DNA from: Microtetraspora glauca
Lineage (GTDB): Bacteria; Actinomycetota; Actinomycetes; Streptosporangiales; Streptosporangiaceae
Assembly: GCA_001570385.1 (NCBI GenBank)
Contig: BBYL01000022.1
Span: forward strand, 124,001 to 188,000
DNA: 64,000 nucleotides
Direction of reading: 5' to 3'
This document shows positions 26,755-35,881 of the stretch, piece by piece. The position numbers and the translations under genes are program-made. Under the pieces are notes generated by a model. That model ran no database searches. It had not been told where the DNA came from and saw only the letters and a list, made by a program, of their open reading frames with translations. Each line of letters begins with the position of its first letter. The first letter of the stretch is position 1.

Positions 26755-28369
26755 CGCGGAAGCGCCCCGCCACGAAGGAGTCGTCGGTGAGGGAGGCGTT
26801 TCCGGCCGGGTTGAGCCCGGTGACGTGATAGTCGCTGTAGGCGGCCGAGAAGTTGAGCGGCATCGCGCCGGTCAGGTTGCTGGTCAGCGCGGCGCCGGCG
26901 AGAGCGTAGGCGTCCTCGGCCCGCTCCAGGTAGCCCTCGTCGGTGGAGTAGGCGAATGCGGTGATCGCCCCGTGCTCGCGCGCGTCCCGGGCGGCCATGG
27001 CCAACGCCTGGTCGGCGTCGTTGCAGGCGATCACGAAGGCGACCGGGCCGAAGCGTTCACCGGCGAACAGATCGCGGTCGGCGACGTCGACCCGGGCCAG
27101 CAGCGGGCCGCTGGTGCGGGCCTTGGGGTGCTCAGGGTGCTCGTAGGGCTGCGGGGCGAGCAGGACGCGGCCCCGGGCGGCGGCCTGCTCCGTGACCTGC
27201 TCCAGGAGGGCCACGGTGGCGGGCGACTGGATCGCGCCCAGCACGGCGGCGGCCCGCCTGGGCACCGTGGCGATCGCGCGCACCGCTTCGGCCAGCCCTT
27301 CGGCGACGTCCTCGGCGCCGACCCGGCCGCCGGCGGTGGGCAGCCCGGCGCGCGGCACGTAGATGTTCTGCGGGCTGGTGCACATCTGCGCGGAGAACAG
27401 ACAGAGCGAGCCGGCCAGCGCGCGCAGCACCGGCTGGAGCTCGCCGACGGAGTGCATCAGGACCGAGTTCACACCCGAGGTCTCCGTGTAGGCGATGGCC
27501 GGGAAGGCGTTGGCCTCCACCCATGAGCCAAAGGCGGCCGAGCCGGTGAAGTCCACGATCCGGACGGCGGGATGCCGCACCAGCGGCTTGGTGACCGGCT
27601 CGGCGACCGTGTCCACGGCCAGCCCGATCAGGCCGGGATCGAATCCCGCCTCGGCCAGGACGCGACGGCAGGCCCGCACGGCCATCGCCATCTGCAGCAC
27701 CGAGCTGGGATGCGGCTTGACGATCACGGGGTTGCCGGTGGCCAGGCTGGCGAAGAGCGCGGGGTAGACATTCCAGGCGGGGAAGCTCGCGCAGGCGATG
27801 ACGACCGCGACGCCCTTCGGCACCAGGCGGTAGCGCTTGCTCAGCTCCACCGTCGACGTGCCGAAGCTCCGCGACCACCGCGCCGTGGCGGGCACCCGGG
27901 TCATCGCAGAGTATGCCTGCGCGATCGCCTCGATGCCCCGGTCGAGCGCGTTGGTGCCGCTGCCGGTGAGGCTCATCCCGAAGCTCTGGCCGGTGGTGTG
28001 CATCGTGGCGTGGGCGAGGTCGGCGGCGTGGATGCGCTCGCACATCTCCAGGCACACCCCCGTTCGGACGCGCGGGTCGGCGTCCCGCCACCTCGGCCAG
28101 GCCCGGTTCGCCGCCTCGACCAGCTCGTCCACGGTCGCCCTGCGGTAGGAGACGCCCAGCGGCTCGCCCGTGTAGGGGGAGACCTCGTCGGTCTGCGGAT
28201 GCGGCGTGCCGGGCCCGTCATCGTCGAACGGCTTGCCCAGCTGCGCCTCGAAGGCGTCGGCGTCGGCGGCCGGCGGCTCGCCGTACGCGCTCCAGCTTTC
28301 CCGGGTACGGCACGCCTCGACCGCGCGCTCCAACGTGGCGCGGTGCTTGTCGAAGAGATCGTTCGTCAT
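26714..28369 (-). CDS. paaN: PaaN-like aldehyde dehydrogenase
   Basis: A 551-aa protein from ATG 28369 with GGAGTGGAAG upstream; its start overlaps the stop of the thioesterase gene (ATGA). It has the aldehyde dehydrogenase fold: ACASFPAWNVYPALFASLATGN, cofactor-loop VIVKPHPSSVLQ, VDFTGSAAFGSWVEA, a catalytic Cys region in FSAQMCTSPQNIYVPR and GPLLARVDVADRDLFAGERF. Length and motifs match the long PaaN proteins of phenylacetate-type degradation. No paaABCDE ring oxygenase genes are nearby, so it probably oxidises another aldehyde, perhaps from the cleavage enzyme at 34442. Confidence 0.85.
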   Translation of the reverse strand: MTNDLFDKHRATLERAVEACRTRESWSAYGEPPAADADAFEAQLGKPFDDDGPGTPHPQTDEVSPYTGEPLGVSYRRATVDELVEAANRAWPRWRDADPRVRTGVCLEMCERIHAADLAHATMHTTGQSFGMSLTGSGTNALDRGIEAIAQAYSAMTRVPATARWSRSFGTSTVELSKRYRLVPKGVAVVIACASFPAWNVYPALFASLATGNPVIVKPHPSSVLQMAMAVRACRRVLAEAGFDPGLIGLAVDTVAEPVTKPLVRHPAVRIVDFTGSAAFGSWVEANAFPAIAYTETSGVNSVLMHSVGELQPVLRALAGSLCLFSAQMCTSPQNIYVPRAGLPTAGGRVGAEDVAEGLAEAVRAIATVPRRAAAVLGAIQSPATVALLEQVTEQAAARGRVLLAPQPYEHPEHPKARTSGPLLARVDVADRDLFAGERFGPVAFVIACNDADQALAMAARDAREHGAITAFAYSTDEGYLERAEDAYALAGAALTSNLTGAMPLNFSAAYSDYHVTGLNPAGNASLTDDSFVAGRFRVTQSRRAAAAARG

Positions 28370-28857
28370 GCTTCCACTCCGTCTGGCTCGGGCCAAAGGA
28401 TCATCTGGGTGCAGCGGAACAGGGCGATCGTGCGGCCGGCGCCGTCGCTCACCACGGCGTCCCACACCTGGGTGCGCCTGCCACCGTGGGCGAGGGTGGC
28501 GACGGTGCGTACGGTCCCCTCCCGGGCGGTGCCGGTGTAGGAGGTGGTCAGCTGCACTGTGGTGAAGCCGCGTGCGCCGTCCGGCAGCCGCAGCCGGCAG
28601 CCGATGCCGCACGCGGTGTCGGCCAGTGCCACGACCGTGGCGGCGTGCAGGTATCCGTTGGGGGCCAGGAGCTCGGGGCGCACGTCGAGCTCGGCCGTCA
28701 CCGTGCCGCCGTCCGTGGTGTCATCCGTGGCCACGACCCGGAAGCCGAGCAGGCCCGGCAACCGCCCGGCCACGAGCCGGGTGAGGTTCGCGGGGGTCGG
28801 CTCCTCCGGAGTGGCCCGAGGTGCGTGGTCACCCATTTCAGGGCTCAAACACGTCAT
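28366..28857 (-). CDS. PaaI-like hotdog thioesterase
   Basis: A 163-aa protein. ATG 28857 is preferred because a GGAGG site lies 6 nt upstream, inside the end of the thiolase gene; ATG 28836 is an alternative. It shows the hotdog thioesterase pattern: LLAPNGYLHAATVVALADTA (central helix), then TVQLTTSYTGTAREGTVRT and WDAVVSDGAGRTIALFRCTQ. Members of this group hydrolyse hydroxyphenylacetyl- or other aryl-CoA esters and relieve CoA trapping. It is the middle gene of the operon thiolase-thioesterase-paaN. Confidence 0.87.
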   Translation of the reverse strand: MTCLSPEMGDHAPRATPEEPTPANLTRLVAGRLPGLLGFRVVATDDTTDGGTVTAELDVRPELLAPNGYLHAATVVALADTACGIGCRLRLPDGARGFTTVQLTTSYTGTAREGTVRTVATLAHGGRRTQVWDAVVSDGAGRTIALFRCTQMILWPEPDGVEA

Positions 28858-28858
28858 T

Positions 28859-30016
28859 TCAAGCCTCCAGCACGACGGCGATGCCCTGCCCGACGCCGAT
28901 GCAGGCGGCGGCAACGCCGATGCCGCCGCCCCGCCTGGCGAGCTCCCTGGCGCAGTCGACTACCGCCCTGGCCGCCGAGGCGCCCAGCGGGTGCCCGAGC
29001 GCGATCGCGCCGCCGTTCGGGTTCACCCGGTCTTCGGGGACCTCCAGGTGATCCACGCAGGCCAGAACCATCGCGGCGAAAGCCTCGTTGAGCTCCACCA
29101 CCGCCACGTCCGCCAGGCTCCACCCCGCCTTACGCAGGGCCGCGCGCACGGCCGGAACGGGCGCGAGCGCGAACCGGTCGGGCTCGACCGCGGCCACCGC
29201 CGAGGAGACGACCCGGGCCATCGGCGCGAGCCCCAGCTCCCGCGCCGCGTCGCGGCTGCCCATCAGGACCGCGATCGCGCCATCGCTGACCGGCGAGGAG
29301 TTGCCCGCGGTGAGCGTGCCGTCGGGAGAGAAGGCGGGCGGTAGGGCGGCGAGCCCGAACGGATCGCAGCCGGGGCGCACCGGCTCGTCCCTGGTCACCC
29401 CGGCCAGCGGGACCACCACGTCGTCGTGCCGCCCTTTCTCCCACGCCTCGTGCGCCCGCTGGTGCGAACGGGCCGCCCACTCGTCCTGGCGGGCGCGCCC
29501 GATGCCCTGCTCGGCCGCGACGCGGTCCATGGTCCCGCCCAGTGACTCGGTCCAGGCTGCCGGGAATGCGGGGTTGGGCATGCGCCAGCCCACCGTGGTG
29601 GGGACGAGCTCCATCCGGCGCGGCAGAGTGGTGTCCACCGGCGGCAGGACGTACGGCGCGCGGCTCATGCCCTCGACCCCGCCGGCCACGACGAGCTCGG
29701 CGTCACCCAGGGCGAGCGCGCGCCCGGCGTGGACGATCGCCTCCGCGCCCGATCCGCACAGGCGGTTCACCGTCACGCCCGGCACCGTCACCGGGAGCCC
29801 GGCCAGCAGCGTGGCCATCCGCGCCACGTTCCGGTTGTCCTCCCCGGCGCCGTTGGCGTTCCCGTAGACCACGTCCTCGATCGGCGCGCCGGGGTGGCGT
29901 CCGACCAGCTCGCGCAGCGGGTGCGCGGCCAAGTCGTCCACACGAACACCGGAGAGGCCGCCGCGGTTCTTGCCGAAGGGGGTCCGGGCGGCGTCCAGCA
30001 GCAGAACCTCGCGCAT
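28859..30016 (-). CDS. Acetyl-CoA acetyltransferase (PcaF/PaaJ-type thiolase)
   Basis: A 385-aa protein from ATG 30016 with a strong GGAGGAGGGG site. All thiolase elements are intact: nucleophile in VNRLCGSG, NEAFAAM, GHPLGASAAR with the catalytic His, and the second Cys in AACIGVGQG. Thiolases of this type cleave 3-oxoacyl-CoA, e.g. 3-oxoadipyl-CoA, with CoA. It is the first gene of the minus-strand operon reading away from the divergent promoter region near 30031-30050. Confidence 0.92.
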   Translation of the reverse strand: MREVLLLDAARTPFGKNRGGLSGVRVDDLAAHPLRELVGRHPGAPIEDVVYGNANGAGEDNRNVARMATLLAGLPVTVPGVTVNRLCGSGAEAIVHAGRALALGDAELVVAGGVEGMSRAPYVLPPVDTTLPRRMELVPTTVGWRMPNPAFPAAWTESLGGTMDRVAAEQGIGRARQDEWAARSHQRAHEAWEKGRHDDVVVPLAGVTRDEPVRPGCDPFGLAALPPAFSPDGTLTAGNSSPVSDGAIAVLMGSRDAARELGLAPMARVVSSAVAAVEPDRFALAPVPAVRAALRKAGWSLADVAVVELNEAFAAMVLACVDHLEVPEDRVNPNGGAIALGHPLGASAARAVVDCARELARRGGGIGVAAACIGVGQGIAVVLEA

Positions 30017-30030
30017 GCCCCTCCTCCAAA

Positions 30031-30050
30031 GCTGACTTCGTCTATAGTAC
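30031..30050. promoter_or_regulatory. Operator-like motif in divergent promoter region
   Basis: The sequence GCTGACTTCGTCTATAGTAC lies between the thiolase (start 30016, minus) and the acyl-CoA synthetase (start 30089, plus). It shares about 16 of 20 positions with a motif at 34413-34432 in the second divergent region of this cluster (GCTGACTTCTCCTATCGTAG). It overlaps -10-like boxes on both strands (TATAGT on plus at 30043-30048; TACTAT on minus, with TTGTCC 16 nt upstream). Confidence 0.6.
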
Positions 30051-30088
30051 TGATCGATGCACAGCGGACAACCCCTCCGGAGGCGACC

Positions 30089-31591
30089 GTGACCATCGGT
30101 CTGCTCGTCCAGCGCGCCGCGGACCGCTTCGCCGACCGGCGTGCCGTACAGGGACCCGACGGGACGCGCAGCTTCGCCGAGCTCGCCCGGCGCGCGTCCG
30201 GGCTCGCCCGCGGGCTGCTCTCGCTCGGCCTGTCGCCCGGCGACCGGGTCCTCGAGCTGCTGCCGAACGGCTGCGCCCTCGTCGAGTGCGACCTGGCGCT
30301 GGCGATCGCGGGGCTGGTGCGGGTGCCCCTCAACCCGCGGCTCGGGCCGACCGAGTGGGAGCGGATCGCCGACGACTGCGGGGCGCGTGGGCTGGTCTAC
30401 GACACCCGCTTCGATCAGGAGACCGAGTCGTTGCGCTCGGGGTTACGCACGGTGGTCCCCAGCCGTCGTTTCGACGACCTGATCATCGGCGGTTCGCCGG
30501 TGGGTGACGCCGTGCTCGACGACGTCGTGGGCCTGGCCTACTCCTCGGGGACGACCGGGAAGCCCAAAGGCGCCCGCCGCACGCACCGCAACCGCATCTC
30601 CTCGGCGCTGGCGATGACGCACGAGGTCCTGGGCGGGCCTCCGGGCGCCGACGCGGTCTACCTGCACGCCGGTCCGGCCATCCACACCAGCGGCCTGTTC
30701 GTGCTGCCCTTCCTCATGGCGGGCGCCCGTCAGGTGTTCCTGGACCACGCGGACGCCCACGCGATCCTGGAGGCCATCGACGAGCACGGCGTCACGCACA
30801 CCGCCCTGGTGCCCACGATGGTCAACCGCCTCGCCGAGGTCGCCGACGGGACGCCGCTGCGCATGCTGGCCTACGCGGGGGCGCCGATGCCGTCCGGGCA
30901 GATCCGCCGGGCGAGCGAGCGGCTGACCCCCAACCTGGTGCAGTACTACGGGCTGGTCGAGGCGATGCCGCCGCTCACCGTGCTCGACGCCGCCGAGCAC
31001 GCCCGCGGGCTGGACGGGGAGCCCGAGCTGTTGGCCTCGGCGGGGCGCGTCTGCCTGGCCGTCGACCTGCAGGTCGTCGACGAGGAGGGGCGGCGCCTGC
31101 CCGACGGGGAGCCGGGCGAGGTAGTGGTGCGCGGTGATCCGGTGACGCCCGGCTACTTCGACGCCGAGGGCCGCGCCGATCTCGGGAAGAGCTTCGCGGA
31201 TGGGTGGCTGCGCACCGGGGACATCGGGCACATCGGCGCCGGCGGCCGACTGTGGCTGACCGACCGCAAGAACGACATGATCATCACGGGCGGCTACAAC
31301 GTCTACCCCCGCGAGGTCGAGGACGTCATCGCCGGCATCGACGGCATCGCGGACGCCTCGGTCGTCGGGCTCGCCGACCCCGAGTGGGGGCAGCGCCTCA
31401 CCGCCGCCTACGCCTGCGCTCCCGGTCGCCGGGTGGAGCCCGAGGAGGTGCTCCGCCTCTGCCGGGCCGCCCTTCCGCCTCACAAGCGGCCCAAGAGCGC
31501 GCTGCAGGTCGGCTCGCTGCCGCTCAACGCCACCGGCAAGATCAGCCGCCGGGAGGTGCTCCGGCGGCTGGAGGCGGGGGAGGCCTGGTGA
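30089..31591 (+). CDS. Acyl-CoA synthetase (AMP-dependent, class I)
   Basis: A 500-aa protein from GTG 30089, chosen for the GGAGG site 6 nt upstream. Adenylating-enzyme motifs: P-loop YSSGTTGKPKGARRTH, the YYGLVEAMPP A5-type motif, WLRTGDIGHIGAGG, LTDRKNDMIITGGYNVYPRE and the C-terminal lysine in NATGKISRRE. It should activate a carboxylic acid to its CoA ester via an acyl-AMP. The substrate is unknown; its neighbours suggest an aromatic or branched acid. It is the sole gene of its transcription unit, convergent with the thiolase-like gene ending at 31598. Confidence 0.92.
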   Translation: MTIGLLVQRAADRFADRRAVQGPDGTRSFAELARRASGLARGLLSLGLSPGDRVLELLPNGCALVECDLALAIAGLVRVPLNPRLGPTEWERIADDCGARGLVYDTRFDQETESLRSGLRTVVPSRRFDDLIIGGSPVGDAVLDDVVGLAYSSGTTGKPKGARRTHRNRISSALAMTHEVLGGPPGADAVYLHAGPAIHTSGLFVLPFLMAGARQVFLDHADAHAILEAIDEHGVTHTALVPTMVNRLAEVADGTPLRMLAYAGAPMPSGQIRRASERLTPNLVQYYGLVEAMPPLTVLDAAEHARGLDGEPELLASAGRVCLAVDLQVVDEEGRRLPDGEPGEVVVRGDPVTPGYFDAEGRADLGKSFADGWLRTGDIGHIGAGGRLWLTDRKNDMIITGGYNVYPREVEDVIAGIDGIADASVVGLADPEWGQRLTAAYACAPGRRVEPEEVLRLCRAALPPHKRPKSALQVGSLPLNATGKISRREVLRRLEAGEAW

Positions 31592-31597
31592 GCGGGC

Positions 31598-32770
31598 TCA
31601 GCCCGCGGTGACGGCGAACATCGCGACCGTGGTGCAGCTGCCTCCGATGTTGAGGGTCAGCGCGGTGCGAGCGTCCGGCACCTGGCAGTCGCCCGCGGCG
31701 CCGGAGACCTGGCGCGCGGCGTCGTGCAGCATGCGGACTCCGGTGGCCCCGACCGGATGGCCGAGACCGATCAGCCCGCCGGAAGGGTTGACCGGCAGCG
31801 GGCCGTCGAAGTCGATCATTCCGGACTCGACGGCCCGCCAGGACTCGCCCGGCGGCGTCAGTCCGAGGTGGTCCAGGGCGACGTACTCCGTGATCGTGAA
31901 GCAGTCGTGCGTCTCGATCACGTCCACGTCCTCCGGCCCGCGAATCCCGGCACGCGCGTAGGTGTCCAGCGCCGCCCGCCGGAGATGCGGGAAGAGGTAC
32001 GGCTTCCGCACAGCCAGCTTGTCCTTGAGCAGCATCGGCGCCGTCCGGTGTCCCCATCCGGAGATGACCGGCCCCGGCCTGCCGTACCGATCGGAGGCCA
32101 GCACCACGGCGGCGGCCCCGTCGGTGATCCGCCCGCAGTCGTACTTGCGCAACCGCCCCGCGACCACGGGGTTGAGCATGTCGTCCGCCCCGAAGCAGCC
32201 CTCAGGAAAGGTCCACGACCGGGCCTGGGCCAGGGGATTGCGCAGAGCGTTGCCGTGGTTGATCTCCGCGATCCGGGCGAGATGTCGGTGGTCCAGGCCG
32301 TAGCGCGCGTCCACCTCGTCGGCGATCTCGGCGAACAGCGCGGGCCAGGGGAAGTCGGCGGCCTGGGCCTCCCGCCCGGCCCAGGCCGCGCACCCCAGGT
32401 GCTGAGCCGCCTCCTTGGCGCCGACGTTGCGCATGAGCTCCACGCCCACGACGAGCGCCACGTCGTACCGCCCGGCCTCCAGGTCGGCCATGGCGGCCAG
32501 GACCGCCATCGACCCCGACGCGCACGCGGCCTCGTGCCGGGAGGCGGGCAGCATGGCCCACGCGGGGTCGATCGCCGCGATCATGCCGCCCAGGTGCGCC
32601 TGCCCGGCGAAGAGCTCGCCCGCCAGGTTGCCCACGTGCGCGACCTGCACGTCCCCGGCGGGTACGGCCGCCGCCTCCAGCGCCCCGAGCGAGGCCTCAT
32701 GCAGCATCTCGAAGAGGCCCGCCCCGGAGCGGGCGAAGTCGGTCTGGTAACCGCCCAGAACGCGGATCAC
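31598..32770 (-). CDS. Thiolase-like protein (SCP-x / lipid-transfer type)
   Basis: A 390-aa protein from GTG 32770, overlapping the CoA ligase stop (GTGA). It resembles the SCP-x/nonspecific lipid-transfer branch of thiolases: the nucleophile in HEAACASGSMAV, VDVIETHDCFTITEYVALDH in place of the NEAF motif, GLIGLGHPVGATGVRML with the His, and NIGGSCTTVAMF at the end. Such proteins cleave side chains of sterol-like or aromatic acyl-CoAs, often with a small DUF35 partner; no DUF35 gene is present here. It is co-transcribed with the ligase upstream. Confidence 0.88.
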   Translation of the reverse strand: MIRVLGGYQTDFARSGAGLFEMLHEASLGALEAAAVPAGDVQVAHVGNLAGELFAGQAHLGGMIAAIDPAWAMLPASRHEAACASGSMAVLAAMADLEAGRYDVALVVGVELMRNVGAKEAAQHLGCAAWAGREAQAADFPWPALFAEIADEVDARYGLDHRHLARIAEINHGNALRNPLAQARSWTFPEGCFGADDMLNPVVAGRLRKYDCGRITDGAAAVVLASDRYGRPGPVISGWGHRTAPMLLKDKLAVRKPYLFPHLRRAALDTYARAGIRGPEDVDVIETHDCFTITEYVALDHLGLTPPGESWRAVESGMIDFDGPLPVNPSGGLIGLGHPVGATGVRMLHDAARQVSGAAGDCQVPDARTALTLNIGGSCTTVAMFAVTAG

Positions 32771-34338
32771 AGCTTCAGCTCCCTCTTGAGAATCTTGCCG
32801 ACGGGGTTCCTGGGCAGCGCATCGACGATCTCCAGCCGCTCGGGGAGCTTGTAGGAGGCGATGCCCTTGTCCCGGAGGTATGCGACCACCGCCGCGAGGT
32901 CGATCTCGCCCTTGGGCACCACGACCGCGCACACCTTCTCGCCGAGCACGTCGTCGGGGTAGCCGGCGACCGCGACCTCGGCGATCGAGGGGTGGCCGGC
33001 GAGCAGGGCCTCCAGCTCGGCGGGGGCGATGTTCATGCCGCCGCGGATGATGATGTCCTTGGCGCGGTCGACGTAGCGGAGGTACTGCTCCCGGTCGCCG
33101 GCGATCTCGAAGAGGTCGCCGGTCCTGAGGTACCCCTCCTCATCGAAGGGGGCGACCGTGGCCGTGCCCGGCAGGTAGCCGGCGAAGACGGTGGGGCCGC
33201 TCAGGCGCAGCTCGCCGGGCACGCCCGGCTCGGTGATCTCCTCCCCGTCCGGGGAGACCAGCCTGGTGCGCACCCGGTCGAGCAGCGCGGGCGCGCCCGG
33301 CGCTCCGGGCCGGGGGAAGAAGCGGGCGCGGATCTCCGGGTCGGGCATGTGGGCGGGGTCCGACAGCAGGGTGATGCCCTCGTTGGAGCCGAAGAAGTTG
33401 ATGATCGCGATGCAGTGCTTCTCCTGCCAGCCCCGCACCATCGGCGGCGGCAGCGGGGCGGAGCCCGAGCCGATGCGGGTGAGCGTGGAGATGTCGGTCT
33501 CGGCGAGGATCGCCTCCCGCTGCAGGAGGAGGGTGAGCAGCGCGGGCGGGGCCAGGGTGTAGGTGACCTTCTCCGCCGCGATCTGGGCCAGGTAGGTGCC
33601 CAGGTCGAAGGGGTGGTGCTGGACCAGCACCGCGCCGACGCGCAGCCACGGGAGGAACACTCCGCCGATGCCGGCCATGTTCACCATCGGGAAGGGGTTG
33701 AGGATGACGTCCTCGCCGGTGAGCGCGGGCGCGGCCGTGCAGATCACCTCGACCGCGAGCCAGTCGTAGTGGCATCTCGGCACGCCCTTGGGCGTGGCCT
33801 CGGTGCCGGAGGTCCAGCAGATCGTGACGCGCTCGGCGGGGTCGGCCTCACGCCGGGGTGCCTCGGCGCCGGCCGCCCCTTCCAGACCGCCCGGCCATGA
33901 AAGCGTCGGCGTGCCCTCGGGCGCCCGGGACTCCCGGCCGGTGATCAGCAACGCGGCGCCCGACAGGGGCAGCAGCTGGGCCAGCTCGTACTCGCGGTAT
34001 TGCACAGGGAAGGGCGTGACGGTCGCGCCGAGCCTGACGATCGCCAGGAAGGTCACCGCCAGCTCGACGCTGTTGGGCAGCTGCACCGCCACCACGTCGC
34101 CCGGGCCGATGCCCCGGGCGTGCAGCACGCCCGCGACCCGGTCGACCTCCGCACCGAGCTGCCCCCAGGTCAGCCGCTTCACCGGGCCGTCGAGCAGGTC
34201 CGCCTTGTTGAGCGGGTCGACGATGGCCGTGTCGCCGGGACGGGCCGCCACGTGGGTCCTCAGGAGCTTGTCAATCGTGTCGCCGGTCCACCAGCCCTCG
34301 GCGGTGTAGCGGGCGATTCGGTCCGCGGAATGCGTCAT
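32767..34338 (-). CDS. AMP-dependent CoA ligase
   Basis: A 523-aa protein from ATG 34338. Motifs: P-loop-like CWTSGTEATPKGVPRCHYD, FFGSNEGITLL, LRTGDLFEIAG, YVDRAKDIIIRGGMNIAPAE and NPVGKILKREL with the catalytic Lys at the very end. It belongs to the class I adenylate-forming family and would load a carboxylate onto CoA; the substrate is not clear, though the ring-acid ligases are the nearest look. It is first in its operon, with a promoter reading TTGACG, an 18-nt spacer and TAGTGT about 25 nt before a GGGAG ribosome-binding site. Confidence 0.9.
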   Translation of the reverse strand: MTHSADRIARYTAEGWWTGDTIDKLLRTHVAARPGDTAIVDPLNKADLLDGPVKRLTWGQLGAEVDRVAGVLHARGIGPGDVVAVQLPNSVELAVTFLAIVRLGATVTPFPVQYREYELAQLLPLSGAALLITGRESRAPEGTPTLSWPGGLEGAAGAEAPRREADPAERVTICWTSGTEATPKGVPRCHYDWLAVEVICTAAPALTGEDVILNPFPMVNMAGIGGVFLPWLRVGAVLVQHHPFDLGTYLAQIAAEKVTYTLAPPALLTLLLQREAILAETDISTLTRIGSGSAPLPPPMVRGWQEKHCIAIINFFGSNEGITLLSDPAHMPDPEIRARFFPRPGAPGAPALLDRVRTRLVSPDGEEITEPGVPGELRLSGPTVFAGYLPGTATVAPFDEEGYLRTGDLFEIAGDREQYLRYVDRAKDIIIRGGMNIAPAELEALLAGHPSIAEVAVAGYPDDVLGEKVCAVVVPKGEIDLAAVVAYLRDKGIASYKLPERLEIVDALPRNPVGKILKRELKL

Positions 34339-34369
34339 CGCGACTCCCTGGGTGTGATGGCCGCCACAC

Positions 34370-34435
34370 TACGAAAAGAGAAGTCAGACCGTCAACGCCT
34401 TGAATATTGACAGCTGACTTCTCCTATCGTAGCTT
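34370..34435. promoter_or_regulatory. Symmetric divergent promoters with paired operators
   Basis: Plus strand: TTGACA (34407-34412), a 17-nt spacer and TAGCTT (34430-34435), placing the transcript start at about the ATG at 34442, so the oxygenase mRNA should be leaderless. Minus strand: TTGACG, an 18-nt spacer and TAGTGT read toward 34338. Both spacers hold the same 19-bp element in opposite orientation (CTACGATAGGAGAAGTCAG type; 17 of 19 positions agree between copies). One regulator binding both copies would control both directions. Confidence 0.75.
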
Positions 34436-34441
34436 CCGGTC

Positions 34442-35881
34442 ATGGTCGAAAGTGTCGTGATCATGGACGAGTCGGGCGAGTCAAACCCGTACCTGCTGGG
34501 GGTCTACGCCCCGGTCCAGGACGAGATCACCGCCGACGAACTGACGGTGATCGGGCGAATCCCCACGGACCTCAACGGCGTCTACCTCCGCAACGGGCCC
34601 AACGCGCGCTTCCCGATGAGGGGGCGCTACCACTGGTTCGACGGCGACGGCATGGTCCACGCCGTGCACTTCGAGAACGGCCGCGCCCGCTACCGCAACC
34701 GCTGGGTGCGGACCCGCGCCTTCGACGCCGAGTCCGCCGCCGGCAGGTCCCTGTGGATGGGCGTCATGGAGAACCCCAAGGACAACCCCTTCGGCAACGC
34801 GCGCGGGCTGCCCTTCAAGGACACGGCCAACACCGACGTGATCTTCCATCGCGGGAAGGTGCTGGCCTCCTGGTACCTGTGCGGCACGCCGTACAGTCTG
34901 GACCCCCTCTCACTGGAGACCCTCGGCATCGACACCTTCCTCGACACGCTGGGCGGCGACTTCATGGCCCATCCCAAGGTGGACGAGCGCACAGGGGAGC
35001 TGTTCTGGTTCGACTACGGCCCGCGCCCGCCGTACCTGCGCTACGGCGTGGTCGGGCCCGAAGGCGGCGTGGAGCACTGCGTGGAGCTGGACCTGCCGGG
35101 GGCGCGGCTACCGCACGACATGGCGATCACACGGAACCACGCGATCCTCATGGACCTGCCGCTCTACCAGGACCTCGACGCCGCCCGGCAGGGGCGCTAC
35201 AGGCTGACCTTCGACCGAGAGTTGCCCTCGCGCTTCGGCATCATCCCGAGGCGCGGCCAGGCGCACGAGATCCGCTGGTTCGAGGCCAAGCCCTGCTACA
35301 TATACCACGTCGTCAACGCCTGGGAGGAGGGCGAGGAGATCGTCCTGGACGTCTGCCGCGTCTCGCGGCCGGCGCCCTACGGAGGCGGCTCGCCGCTGGC
35401 CCGCATGATCTCCTATCTCAAGCTCGACGCGCGCATGTACCGCTACCGCTTCGACCTGCGCAACGGGCGCACGTCTGAGGAGTACGTGGACGCCGACCAC
35501 AACACCGAGTTCCCCTCGATCGACGCGCGCTCCACCGGCCACCCCACGCGTTACGCCTACAACGTCTCCGTGGCCGACGCCGAGACCAACCTGTTCGACG
35601 GCCTGGTCCGCTACGACAACGTCACCGGCGCCAAGGAGACCTACTACTACGGCCCCGGCGTCTACGGCAGCGAGGCGCCCTTCGCCCCGCGCGACGGCTC
35701 GACCGGCGAGGACGACGGCTACCTGATCACCTTCGTCACCGACGAGCGCGAAGGCCGCTCCGAAGTGCAGATCCTGCACGCCTCGCGGATCTCCGAAGGG
35801 CCGGTCGCGCGCGTGCTGCTGCCGCAGCGGGTGCCCCTCGGCTTCCACGCCACCTGGGTGCGGGCGGAGCAGCTGGGATGA
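34442..35881 (+). CDS. Carotenoid/lignostilbene-type cleavage oxygenase
   Basis: A 479-aa protein from ATG 34442 (leaderless, see promoter). The four iron-binding His of the seven-bladed propeller family are present: H177 (AHPKVDE), H225 (LPHDMAI), H289 (IYHVVNAWEEG) and H469 (GFHATWV). Other family marks are GVYLRNGPNARF, YHWFDGDGMVHAV and the C-terminal LLPQRVPLGFH. The enzymes split C=C bonds of carotenoids, stilbenes or phenylpropenes to give aldehydes or ketones. With CoA ligases, a PaaN-like aldehyde dehydrogenase and thiolases nearby, an aromatic or terpenoid substrate feeding acyl-CoA breakdown is plausible. Confidence 0.92.
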   Translation: MVESVVIMDESGESNPYLLGVYAPVQDEITADELTVIGRIPTDLNGVYLRNGPNARFPMRGRYHWFDGDGMVHAVHFENGRARYRNRWVRTRAFDAESAAGRSLWMGVMENPKDNPFGNARGLPFKDTANTDVIFHRGKVLASWYLCGTPYSLDPLSLETLGIDTFLDTLGGDFMAHPKVDERTGELFWFDYGPRPPYLRYGVVGPEGGVEHCVELDLPGARLPHDMAITRNHAILMDLPLYQDLDAARQGRYRLTFDRELPSRFGIIPRRGQAHEIRWFEAKPCYIYHVVNAWEEGEEIVLDVCRVSRPAPYGGGSPLARMISYLKLDARMYRYRFDLRNGRTSEEYVDADHNTEFPSIDARSTGHPTRYAYNVSVADAETNLFDGLVRYDNVTGAKETYYYGPGVYGSEAPFAPRDGSTGEDDGYLITFVTDEREGRSEVQILHASRISEGPVARVLLPQRVPLGFHATWVRAEQLG

